Shown: positions 9,007 through 18,991 of the stretch, piece by piece
Numbering within the stretch: the first letter of the stretch is position 1
Layout: each line of letters begins with the position of its first letter
Assembly: GCA_002104935.1 (NCBI GenBank)
Contig: MCGT01000027.1
Location: 124,001 to 188,000, forward strand
DNA length: 64,000 bases
Reading direction: 5' to 3'
Origin: Hesseltinella vesiculosa
Taxonomy: Eukaryota > Mucoromycota > Mucoromycetes > Mucorales > Cunninghamellaceae
Position numbers and translations under genes: made by a program
The notes under the pieces: generated by a model
The model's input: only the letters and a program-made list of their open reading frames with translations
What the model was told of the DNA's origin: nothing
Database searches by the model: none

Positions 9007-11476
9007 ATGAGCACCATGAACTGCGCCGGGTATATCAACGGCACTGCGATCTTTTTAAATAATTACACGGGAACTTCCCAATCCACGCCCCAATCCAGTG
9101 GGTTCGAATTCACATCCACGACAGCGAACGAGCAACCCATCTCGATCGCCTTCCCCTCCAATCCACCCACGTCGATTAAATCCTGCGCCATCTCCGACCA
9201 GTTGATTGTGATTGGCCAGTACAGCAAATCAACTAGCCGTAGGTCCTCCCGTGGTGAAAAGAGGCGTTTCCGTCAGTTGACCTGACTTCTTTTTTTCTTT
9301 TTCTTGGTCAAGTGGTCAAATACAACTTTGCTAGTAATCAATGGCAACCTCAGTCGTCCAGTTCGATTTCTGTCAGTGATGGTATTGTAGCCCCCTGCAT
9401 TGTGCAAGGAAACTGCTACATGTCGCTGGCCACCAGCTCCAGCTCCAGTTCCACCGCCTCTTTCCAGCTCGTCACGTCGCCGTCCGCCATCTTTTCACAG
9501 ACAATCCCGGGCTTATCTGCTCCCAATGGACTTGCTTCAGCCGGCCTGCAACTTGTGTATGACGGCGTCAGCAATGCTTATATCGTCAACACCACGCATG
9601 TGATGTGGCTGCCCTTTGGTTCGCCTTCGTCATCCTCTGGACCGGATGGCACCCCAAGCACAACCTCCAGCAGCGGAGCCACAGTCACAGCTTCGTCCAC
9701 AGACAATGGGTCCACCTCGGACAATGGTCCTGTCGCGTCTGGGGGTTTTGGCCATGCTACATTTCAGCGACGCCAGGCACCTGTCTTGGCCAGCAATATC
9801 TTCAGCTTGAATCCACCTCTGCAATCGCTGGGCTCGGCTGTGTACAATGCCGCCGAAAAGACCATCGTGGTCGCCTCCGTGGACGGCACCAAGATCGAGT
9901 CGATTTCACTCAGTAACAAAGCCAACGTGCTCAACGTCCTGCCTGCACCTGGCACACTCAACCCTCCTGTGCAGGCTTGGCTGCAAACCAACCCTGGTGG
10001 CGTTGTCTATTTACCCGGCGGCCCTTCCAGCCAAACGTTGAAGTCTTCCCCTTGGTCGTCCATCACCGGCGGCTCCTCAACGCCCTCCTCCACCACGGCA
10101 GCCGGCCCTGATCAACCCAACGGCAACCACCAAGGCGCCAGCCTGTCCAGTGGCGCGATCGCTGGTATTGTTGTTGGCATTGTGGTGTTTGTGGCGGTGG
10201 TGATTGGAGCGGTGATGTTCCTGTCCCGTCGTCGTCACCGTCGAGCCATGACCCACTCGCAGAGCCACCACCAGCTCGTGGAAAGAGAGGACGTCAAGAA
10301 CAAGGAAATCCAAGGCAACAACGGCCAAGCCAACTATTGCTCCCTTGCCCGACATGATGATGTGGAGACGGATCCTGCCACCGCCGTCACCAAAGCCCTG
10401 CTGGCTGGCCTTGTCCAGTCTGGCCAAATCCACCTTGTCGATATACATGCCGTCGACGTCAACAGCTTTGATCCTATGCATGGCATTCCCACTCTGGCAA
10501 GCACTCAAGGTAGGCGATCTCTTAAAAAAAACGAGTGAGATTGCTCATTCCATTTTTTTTAACCGTGTTAGATGTCTTTGATTTGGAGCCAGGCATGACA
10601 ACGCATCCTCACCGGTCAGGCTATGTGCTCCGGTCTGCCAAGCGACGCTCCGATGGCCAGGACTGCACCGTTCACTACATGACCCCCTTACAATCGCACA
10701 CATTTGCCCGCAATGTCGAAGCCAGCGGGTCGATGATCCACCCTCAAGACCTGACGGTTGACTCGGCTGTGTTGGTGACCCTGGGTGCCTTGGCTTTACC
10801 GCGCCCGACCGCTCAAGGTTTCCAATATATCTGGATCACCAGCCACTTTGACCCTGACCACACCTTGCAACGCATCTTTTTGGATGGCCAGGACGGTGAC
10901 TCCCCTATTGCTCGACGTGCACAGCTACCCTTTGATCCACGCGATCATTCTTTCAAAGCCTGGGCCACGCTGTCGTTGCTGCGTGCCACCAAGTTCATGC
11001 ACACCCATAACTGGATCCACCGCGACCTCCAGCCAATGCATCTGTTCTACTCTGTCCAAGCGACTGACTGGGCCATCCAAGGATTCGACCATGCCGTCTA
11101 CACGCCCAGCAACCACCGGGATGACACCCATTCGCTGCCGCATCACATCTTTATGGCACCTGAGCGGCTGTCCAACCCAACCTGGCTGCCCTCTGCGTTT
11201 GTCAGCCCCTCGATCGATGTCTGGTCGCTTGGTCTGTGTCTGTACACGCTGGCGACCGGTGAAAAGCCGTTTGAAAGTATGTACCAGTACCAAAACTTTG
11301 TCGAGCGTCAGACCTTGCAAGGCCACGTTGAAGGCCTCGTTGCCTCTGCCGGCCAGGCCGATGCTTCGTTCCAGCTCTTGCTCAGCCGTATGCTTCAAGT
11401 CAATCCTGACCTCCGTGATTCCCTTGATTCGCTCATTCATCTCTGGATCCAAGAAAATCAGTTGGAAGATGAATAA
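9007..11476 (+). CDS. Single-pass receptor-like protein with intracellular pseudokinase domain
   Basis: Three exons (9007-9238, 9313-10509, 10572-11476) encode 777 aa. Residues 1-355 form a Ser/Thr/Asn-rich ectodomain with Kelch-like pieces such as SLVKYNFASNQWQP. A transmembrane helix follows at about 359-381, ending in the stop-transfer sequence SRRRHRR. The cytoplasmic part contains a kinase-like C-lobe. The catalytic loop reads HRDLQPMH at 626-633, so the Lys and Asn of HRDLKxxN are replaced. The DFG position is GFD (647-649). The activation-segment MAPERL and the F-helix SIDVWSLG remain. No glycine loop or VAIK lysine is seen, so catalysis is unlikely. No signal peptide is visible at the N terminus, so an upstream exon may be missing. 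The exact ectodomain fold is inferred. The 3' end is duplicated at 16492-17230. Confidence 0.8.
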
Positions 11477-11840
11477 ACACAAGCCTAGACTTTTTTTTTT
11501 ATGTAATGACTCATTTATTATTGTGGTGGTGAGATCTATTGAAGCAAAACTAACATGCAGTGATTTAATATTATAAATATGAAAAAGTGTTGGGGATGAA
11601 GGTAAGTAAACAGGCAGGGGGTGGATAGAAGAAAAAAAACGTAGGGCGACGTGGATGCTAGACAGGTAAATGATGGGAGGAGGAGTTGACAAAGGTGATT
11701 TGAGAAGCAATGCCACTGTCCATCATGGGAGTGACAAGGCCTTTTTGACCGTACAGCATGGATTCGTCCATGGCCTTGTTCTTTCCTCGGTGAGCTTTGA
11801 CCTGGAACAAAAAGTCGCGTAGTAGGTGGATCGCCTTTTG
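11087..11840. repeat. Direct repeat, left copy (754 bp)
   Basis: This segment recurs in the same orientation at 16492-17230. It covers the last about 390 bp of the receptor-pseudokinase gene, its 3' flank and the 3' end of the minus-strand AIG1-like gene. Homology begins at GACCATGCCG and ends at TCGCCTTTTG in both copies. The coding part differs at roughly one base in ten, while the part after about 11403 is nearly identical. Confidence 0.9.
11658..11840 (-). pseudogene. Truncated 3' copy of the AIG1-like membrane protein gene
   Basis: On the minus strand this encodes the last 60 or so residues, ending SSSHHLPV and a stop, of the FAR-17a/AIG1-like protein whose full gene is at 17048-18282. 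The similarity ends abruptly at 11840. No upstream exons follow, so this is a fragment created by the duplication. Only a few substitutions separate it from the intact gene. Confidence 0.85.
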
Positions 11841-11952
11841 TTTCACATTTCGCTCGCGCACGCGATCGGCAAGTTAATTTCTCTACTGATAAACTTGATC
11901 TCAAAAAAAAAAACCTTCCTCTTCAGTTTTTTTTTCTTGTTTTTTTTTCAAC

Positions 11953-13639
11953 ATGACAATCACCTACTTCCAGATCGTATGCCCTAAGTGCAAAGTGCAC
12001 AAATGTTTTACCCAATACCATGCACTACGTCGACATTATTTTAGTAGTCATCGGATGGTACTGCCAAGCCGTATGTCAAATGATCACGATCTCCCTGACA
12101 TGAAATTAATGGAAAGCAAGGCACCACAGCAACCGAATTCAATCCTATACGCTTGCCCTTGTTGTGTGCATTACGAAAAATCAAAAGCTGATCTTTTAGT
12201 CCACCTCGAAAAAGAACATGCATTTGATGAGTAAGAAATAATCTGCTTTGAAGACACGTTTCGGTAACTTCATTTTTTTTAATTTTACTAGTCCTTACCC
12301 GGAATCTGGCAAATGGACATTTGAACAATTCGATGTCCATAAAACCTTCCATTCTTATCAGAAGTACTGTCGGGAACATGCTGATGAGTACATGCACATT
12401 GACTCGAGTTTTTTCCAACTTCTGTAAGAAAAGTGCTGCGGTAACGTAGACTGCTCGACCGACTACTTTTTTTTTGAAATAGGTGCATTTCATCCATTTT
12501 CGTTTTACAAAAACGAACAAATTACCATCATATACCAACGTCATATTTTGACTCTGGACAACTAGAAGCCATACGAGATCACATCGTCCAGGAAGAAGGG
12601 TTAGAGAGTAACTTTGATGAAGGTCTTACTCTGAAAATTATGAAGGTTTTGAAAGTAGGTAGACCCCCCTCACTCAAAAAAGGCTCCTCATACTGACCCT
12701 GCTCAAAGCTTCTAGTTGAAAAAAAGAAGACGCTGGAAGACACGATATTGGATCTGATATCCTTGTCCACGTTACTCGAGAGCGATGAAAAGAGCGTAGC
12801 TTTTGCTGTCGAGTCTTTGTAAGTCATTGGACCTTTGAAAAAAAAATATTGACTCTCTTTTTTTTTCTTTGCGGGGTGGGGGCAGACTGCCACCAATGAA
12901 GGACCTCAATGTTGATCATATGGCAGAGAGTGAATTGACCTCGTCGTTTATTCACCCATTTATCCAAGCTCTGTTAGCCATGGGTCATGAAAATGTTATT
13001 GCAAAGTGGTAAATCCAGCCAGAAAAAAAACAATATGCATACTTGAATTAACTTAAATTAAATCAAATTAACTTAAATTAACTTACGTTCCCTTTACTAG
13101 CTCTAACACCACTACAAGCGACGATGGTCAAAAGCGACCGGATTACTCAGTTGACATGTACCAAAACTATACCCACGATTACACTACTTGTTTGGGTGAA
13201 GTTAAGACAAAGCATGCCACCTATGCATCAAAGGTCGTTGATTTCTACAAGTTGTGCATCTTGTCTGCCGAGGCCATGAAAGGTCTCACTCATTTCCTCT
13301 TTTTTCAAGCTCAAGGTATAACCAGTATAAAAAAACTTCATTCATCTTTTATTCACTCTCCTCGTAGGAAATGAAGTGACGTTTTACTTTGCTTACTACC
13401 GAGTATCAATTTACTTCGTCGTCGAAGTAGGAACAATCGTTATACCCACTCGAAAACCCGATTTGTCAAACATTATCACTTATCTTGATACAATGGCAAC
13501 TGTTTCCCGAATTCATCGCAACATCAAGCGAAGCCAATCAACGGATCAAGTCTTGTATGCCCCCATCCTCCCAGTTGATCTTGGATCTAAAAGATCACTG
13601 CCTCTGAAACAAAAACCGTCACTGTCAACCATTCGTTAA
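11953..13639 (+). CDS. Zinc-finger protein with PD-(D/E)XK nuclease-like C-terminal domain
   Basis: Seven exons (11953-12230, 12292-12423, 12483-12658, 12716-12818, 12886-13008, 13101-13315, 13368-13639) give 432 aa, with the frame closing at all six GT-AG junctions. The N terminus has two C2H2-like fingers: C10-x2-C13-x14-H28-x4-H33 and C68-x2-C71-x12-H84-x4-H89. The C-terminal half contains KRPDYS (D285) followed 19 residues later by GEVKTK (E304-V-K306), the spacing and order of a PD-(D/E)XK active site. It is followed by a helix-rich segment. From memory, similar GEVK-bearing hypothetical proteins are multicopy in Mucorales, but this was not checked. The gene sits inside the block bracketed by 0.75-kb direct repeats, next to a minisatellite. 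Nuclease activity is inferred. Confidence 0.75.
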
Positions 13640-13744
13640 AATCATGAATGGTGTTCAATACCCGATACTCACTGCCTTTCTTCGTTTGTGTAATTCATTT
13701 TTATCTTGGGCCAAGAGCCCGTAACTCTCTCCAGTTTTTTTTTT

Positions 13745-16235
13745 TTACCCTCCCCCCCCCCGATGGTCACCTTATATTTTTTTTCTCGCCCTACTTTTTT
13801 CGTTTTACTATGTTTCCCATTCTCACAGCCATCCGTGCGAGTTTAATCCATTTCTGAATTTGATAATCGAACGATGAATTTCCACTATCGCTGTTAATGT
13901 TGGAGTAAAAAAGGAGTTCAGTTCACAGTGGTCGCCTTACATTTTTTTCACTCGCCTTACATTTTTTTTCTCGCCTTACATTTTCACTTTTCTATTGTTT
14001 CCCATTCTCACAGCCATTCGTGCGAGTTTAATCCATTTCTTAATCGATCCATGAATTTCGACTCCCATGGTTAATGTTGGAGTAAAAAGGGAGTTCAGTT
14101 CACAGTGGTCGCCTTACATTTTTTTCTCTCGCCTTACATTTTTTCATCTCCGATGCTCGCCTTACATTTTTTTTCTCGCCTTACATTGTTACTTTTCTAT
14201 TGTTTCCCATTCTCACAGACATTCGTGCGAGTTTAATCCATTTCTGAATTTGATAATCGATCCATGAATTTCGACTCCCACGGTTAATGTTGGAGTAAAA
14301 AGGGAGTTCAGTTCACAGTGGTCGCCTTACATTTTTTTCTCTCGCCTTACATTTTTTCATCTCCGACGCTCGCCTTACATTTTTTTTCTCGCCTTATATT
14401 TTTACTTTTCTATTGTTTCCCATTCTCACAGCCACTCGTGCGAGTTTAATCCATTTCTGAATTTGCCATGAATTTCGACTCCTATGGTTAATGTTGGAGT
14501 AAAAAGGGAGTTCAGTTCACAATGGTCGCCTTACATTTTTTTCTCTCGCCTTACATTTTTTCATTTCCGATGCTCGCCTTACATTTTTTTTCTCGCCTTA
14601 CATTTTCACTTTTCTATTGTTGCCCATTCTCACAGACATTCGTGCGAGTTTAATCCCATTTCTGAATTTGATAATCGATCCATGAATTTCCACTATCACG
14701 GTTAATGTTGGAGTAAAAAGGGAGATCAGTTCACAGTGGTCGCCTTACATTTTTTTCTCTCGCCTTACATTTTTTCATCTCCGATGCTCGCCTTACATTT
14801 TTTTTCTCGCCTTACATTTTTTTTCTCGCCTTACATTTTGTTTTCTCGCCTTACATTTTGTTTTCTCGCCTTACATTTTTACTTTTCTATTAATCCATTT
14901 CTGAATTTGATAATCGATCCATGAATTTCCACTATCACGGTTAATGTTGGAGTAAAAAGGGAGTTCAGTTCACAGTGGTCGCCTTACATTTTTTTTCTCT
15001 CGCCTTACATTTTTTCATCTCCGATGCTCGCCTTACATTTTTTTTTCTCGCCTTACATTTTGTTTTCTCGCCTTACATTTTGTTTTCTCGCCTTACATTT
15101 TTACTTTTCTATTAATCCATTTCTGAATTTGATAATCGATCCATGAATTTCCACTATCACGGTTAATGTTGGAGTAAAAAGGGAGTTCAGTTCACAGTGG
15201 TCGCCTTACATTTTTTTTCTCTCGCCTTACATTTTTTCATCTCCGATGCTCGCCTTACATTTTTTTTTCTCGCCTTACATTTTGTTTTCTCGCCTTACAT
15301 TTTTACTTTTCTATTAATCCATTTCTGAATTTGATAATCGATCCATGAATTTCCACTATCACGGTTAATGTTGGAGTAAAAAGGGAGTTCAGTTCACAGT
15401 GGTCGCCTTACATTTTTTTCTCTCGCCTTACATTTTTTCATCTCCGATGCTCGCCTTACATTTTTTTTTCTCGCCTTACATTTTGTTTTCTCGCCTTACA
15501 TTTTGTTTTCTCGCCTTACATTTTTACTTTTCTATTAATCCATTTCTGAATTTGATAATCGATCCATGAATTTCCACTATCACGGTTAATGTTGGAGTAA
15601 AAAGGGAGTTCAGTTCACAGTGGTCGCCTTACATTTTTTTCTCTCGCCTTACATTTTTTCATCTCCGATGCTCGCCTTACATTTTTTTCTCGCCTTACAT
15701 TTTTACTTTTCTATTAATCCATTTCTGAATTTGATAATCGAAAGATGATTTTCCACTATCACGGTTAATGTTGGAGTAAAAAGGGAGTTCAGTTCACAGT
15801 GGTCGCCTTACATTTTTTTTCTCTCGCCTTACATTTTTTCATCTCCGATGCTCGCCTTACATTTTTTTTTCTCGCCTTACATTTTGTTTTCTCGCCTTAC
15901 ATTTTTACTTTTCTATTAATCCATTTCTGAATTTGATAATCGATCCATGAATTTCCACTATCACGGTTAATGTTGGAGTAAAAAGGGAGTTCAGTTCACA
16001 GTGGTCGCCTTACATTTTTTTCTCTCGCCTTACATTTTTTCATTTCCGATGCTCGCCTTACATTTTTTTCTCGCCTTACATTTTTACTTTTCTATTAATC
16101 CATTTCTGAATTTGATAATCGAAAGATGATTTTCCACTATCACGGTTAATGTTGGAGTAAAAAGGGAGATCAGTCCGCAGTGGTCGCCTTACATTTTTTC
16201 ATCTCTGATGCTCGCCTTCCTTTTTTTTCGATCCG
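13745..16235 (+). repeat. Minisatellite array, about 12 units of 177-239 bp
   Basis: The anchor GTTAATGTTGGAGTAAAA recurs, with slight variation, at 13893, 14070, 14283, 14487, 14701, 14940, 15162, 15364, 15585, 15764, 15966 and 16145. Each unit also carries GGGAGTTCAGTTCACA, a TGATAATCGA block, and three to six nested copies of a shorter TCTCGCCTTACATTTT motif. Differences in unit length come mostly from the number of nested copies and from a segment TTGTTTCCCATTCTCACAG that is present only in the first units. There is no coding potential. The units to the right are more alike, suggesting recent expansion there. Confidence 0.95.
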
Positions 16236-16280
16236 ATCGATGTGAAATTATGCAAAATGCACAAAATGATGGATGATGAT

Positions 16281-16410
16281 GATATTGAAAAAATCTTGTC
16301 AATTGGTGAAGATTACTCTGCCAACTTTGATCAGCTTCGTTTCAACTCCTCCGATTCCTCAGCTAAAAACCATTTTCGCCAGGGGGACCCCGCAAAATGG
16401 TTACCAATTT
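16281..16410 (+). repeat. Degenerate dispersed repeat, copy 2
   Basis: Located just after the minisatellite, this stretch shares ordered blocks with 3889-4020 (ATTGGTGAAGAT, CCAACTTTGATC, TCAGCTAAAAA, CATTTTCGCCAGGG). It lies between the array and the right direct repeat and may be part of the inserted block. Confidence 0.5.
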
Positions 16411-16491
16411 TTTCTTTTACCTGCAAGTGTCCAGGGCTAGGGTGAAATTCTGAGCATCTTCTTTTTTTGTGACAATCTACGTTATTTTCTT

Positions 16492-16867
16492 GACCATGCC
16501 GTCTACACGCCCAACAACCACCTCACTGCCATATCACATCTTTCTGGCGCCCGAACGGCCGTCCAGCCCAACCTTACCACCCTCTGCGTTGGTCAGCCCC
16601 TCGATCGATATCTGGTCTCTTGGCTTGTGCCTTTACACCCTGGTGACCGGCGAGAAGCCCTTTGAAAGCATGTACCAGTACCAAAACTCTGGCGAGCGTC
16701 AGACGTTGCAAGGCCACGTTGATGGCCTCGTTGCCTCTGCCGGCCAGGCCGATGCTTCGTTCCAACTCTTGCTCAGCCGTATGCTTCAAGTCAGCCCCGA
16801 CCTCTGTGATTCCCTTGATTCGCTCATTCATCTCTGGATCCAAGAAAATCAGTTGGAAGATGAATAA
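16492..16867 (+). pseudogene. Diverged 3' fragment of a receptor-pseudokinase gene
   Basis: This matches the last about 130 codons of the gene at 9007-11476, including the APER, SPSIDIWSLG and TGEKPFES segments, and ends with the same LEDE stop. A deletion of about 14 bp near the start shifts the frame, after which the frame is open to the stop. Many differences from the intact gene are at third codon positions, which suggests that this piece descends from a once-functional paralogue rather than from simple decay. No promoter or 5' exons are present. Confidence 0.85.
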
Positions 16868-17230
16868 ACACAAGCCTAGACTTTTTTTTTATGTAATGAC
16901 TCATTTATTATTGTGGTGGTGAGATCTATTGAAGCAAAACTAACATGTAGTGATTTAATATTATAAATATGAAAAAGTGTTGGGGATGAAGGTAAGTAAA
17001 CAGGCAGGGGGTGGATAGAAGAAAAAAAACGTAGGGCGACGTGGATGCTAGACAGGTAAATGATGGGAGGAGGAGTTGACAAAGGTGATTTGAGAAGCAA
17101 TGCCACTGTCCATCATGGGAGTAACAAGGCCTTTTTGACCGTACAGCATGGATTCGTCCATGACCTTGTTCTTGCCTCGGTGAGCTTTGACCTGGAACAA
17201 AAAGTCGCGTAGTAGGTGGATCGCCTTTTG
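16492..17230. repeat. Direct repeat, right copy (739 bp)
   Basis: Right-hand partner of 11087-11840. It lacks about 14 bp near its left end relative to the left copy. The left part contains a diverged, truncated pseudokinase 3' end; the right part is the true 3' end of the AIG1-like gene. Together the two copies bracket about 4.65 kb (11841-16491). Confidence 0.9.
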
Positions 17231-18282
17231 GAAAAAGAAGCAGGCCACAAATAAAAAGAAGACGCCACTATAGTACATGACGGCGCGTATTGGCTGGCTC
17301 AGATCCATGAATGAATACACTAGCCATCCTTCCCTAGTTGACAAGACGGGAAAAATGAAAGCAAAAAAAAAAAAAAAAAGGTTAAGCCTGTCCCTGCATC
17401 CAAAGGTCTCCCGCTTTTTATGTGTAGTCCACTTACGTTTCGTAATAGACCAGGGCCAAACACAAGTAAATAATGACGGTCAGAAGCACCAGGAGAAGCA
17501 TCCTGGTCATGACGACCATGCGATTAAAAAAAACATCCACTAGCATCATGACCATCGAGGCACCATGCACTGAAGGCGTGAGCCACCATTCCATCCTATC
17601 ATTATCGGATCCTAAAATGAAAGCGTAAAAAAAAAAAGGAGTTCAGAATGCAGGCCTGCCTGTCTTGGAAAAAAGGAGAGGTCCTTGACCGAGCCTCATC
17701 TTCCTTTGTTAAGGAGTGGCCGTGTTTCTTTACCCTTGCTAAGAAAGTCAGACGACAATAAGCCCCAGTAGACAATGGGTGTGACGAGGCTGTGGAAAAA
17801 AAAAGTTTTTGCATAAAAGTGGCTGCAGCGTCTTTCTAGTCCTACTTGAATGTGATGACGGTGTGGTAAAGGTACACGTAAAGATAGTTGAGCATTGGCC
17901 ATTGGCATAAAAAGGAGATTGGGCGACGTGATGATAATAAATAGCGAACATGATGGTAAAAAGTAACCTACAAAAAAAAAGCGTCAGAAAGGAACAGCCA
18001 AGTGGCCTGCGACATTACAACAAAATAGGCATGAAGACCGATGAAGGTCAGGTAGGTGAAGTAGCCAAAATAATGCCTGAATTCAAAATGACTGGCCATC
18101 CAATAGACACTGGCCCATTGGACTGCCCCCGAATACAACACAAAGATCAGACGTAAGAACAGCAGGCCCGAAGAGGGTAGAAAATGCGACGTCACGGCTT
18201 TTTCGGGCTGGAATTGATCCAAACCGAACCATTCGATGCATTTGTTGGCCTCACTCTGAATAAATTGATCCTGTACTGGCAT
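17048..18282 (-). CDS. FAR-17a/AIG1-like multi-pass membrane protein
   Basis: Five exons on the minus strand (18019-18282, 17846-17967, 17734-17789, 17437-17611, 17048-17333) encode 300 aa. About six hydrophobic segments are visible. The order WWLTPSVHG (histidine in a membrane segment), then WLVYSFMDLSQPIRA and a last hydrophobic helix, follows the pattern of the FAR-17a/AIG1 family, whose animal members AIG1 and ADTRP are threonine hydrolases of branched fatty acid esters. An FRHYFGYFTYLTF segment near residue 69 fits the first conserved region. The C-terminal tail is hydrophilic. All introns are GT-AG. The 3' end is duplicated as a fragment at 11658-11840. The substrate in fungi is unknown to me. 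Confidence 0.75.
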
Positions 18283-18991
18283 TCAAATAAACGTCTTGTT
18301 GTAGTGAGAAAGAATGAAATGAAAAGGGAAAAAATGTGAACCTGGCCACTCATTGTCATGAAGGAAAAAAATAAAAAAAGGAGCTTGTCACCGGTGGAGA
18401 AAGAGGAGACCTCTTTTTTTTCCATTTAAAAAAAAAGGGGACGAATAAAGGGTGAAGTGATTTAGAGAGACGAAAGGGATGGTGGCTGTACAGGAATGGG
18501 GCGAGGTCTCCTTTTCGTTCTTATCGATTTCCTTTGTTGACAAGGATAAAGACTGGTCTTGGAAGAGGGAGTTAGGGGGAGGCAACAGAGAGCTGCCATT
18601 CAATACGATCACCTTTTTTATCCTCGAGTAGTGTTTGCCTTGACGCAATACTTGATTTAACTGTGATCGAGATCTTCTGGGTGATATCCTTTTTTGTGCC
18701 GTCTCCCCGGCTGCTTTTGGTTCCTGCAGAGGCGGGGGCCGATCATCCTTTTAGGCAGCCTTCTATCTAAACAATGCAGCACCCGCCAAGAGCTTTGACA
18801 GAAAACATGGACGACCCATTAGCAAACCAACACGCCCGAAATCTCCCCGGGAGAAGCTAAGAAGCAAGGGTGGGACTCTAAGAAGCATCTGGCGTATTCC
18901 AGCGAAGGAATCGTTTTTAATTGGCGCAAGATCGAAAGGACACTTTTTTTTTTCGTTGACATTTTTTTTTTATTTATTTTTATCAAAGAGA
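18283..18991. other. Divergent promoter region
   Basis: About 700 bp between the AIG1-like gene and the bZIP gene, which are transcribed away from each other. It contains A/T-rich homopolymers and a T-rich tract just before the bZIP start. No gene or RNA was recognised. Confidence 0.4.

Noticed and set aside
8802..9017. Minus-strand frame with one hydrophobic segment overlapping the start of the receptor-like gene
   Set aside because: From ATG 9017 it would encode 71 aa, but it overlaps the promoter and first codons of the plus-strand gene, and its Lys/Glu-rich part is just the reverse of a CT-rich promoter.
9095..9120. tRNA T-loop-like GGTTCGAATT
   Set aside because: It lies inside the coding exon of the receptor-like gene, and no acceptor or anticodon stem can be formed around it. 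No tRNA was recognised elsewhere in the window.
13745..16235. CRISPR-like array
   Set aside because: Repeats are long, contiguous, variable in length and without unique spacers; this is a eukaryotic minisatellite.
11841..16491. Ordinary DNA transposon with terminal inverted repeats
   Set aside because: No inverted repeats at the block ends and no transposase; the flanking 0.75-kb repeats are far too long to be a target site duplication of a known DNA transposon.
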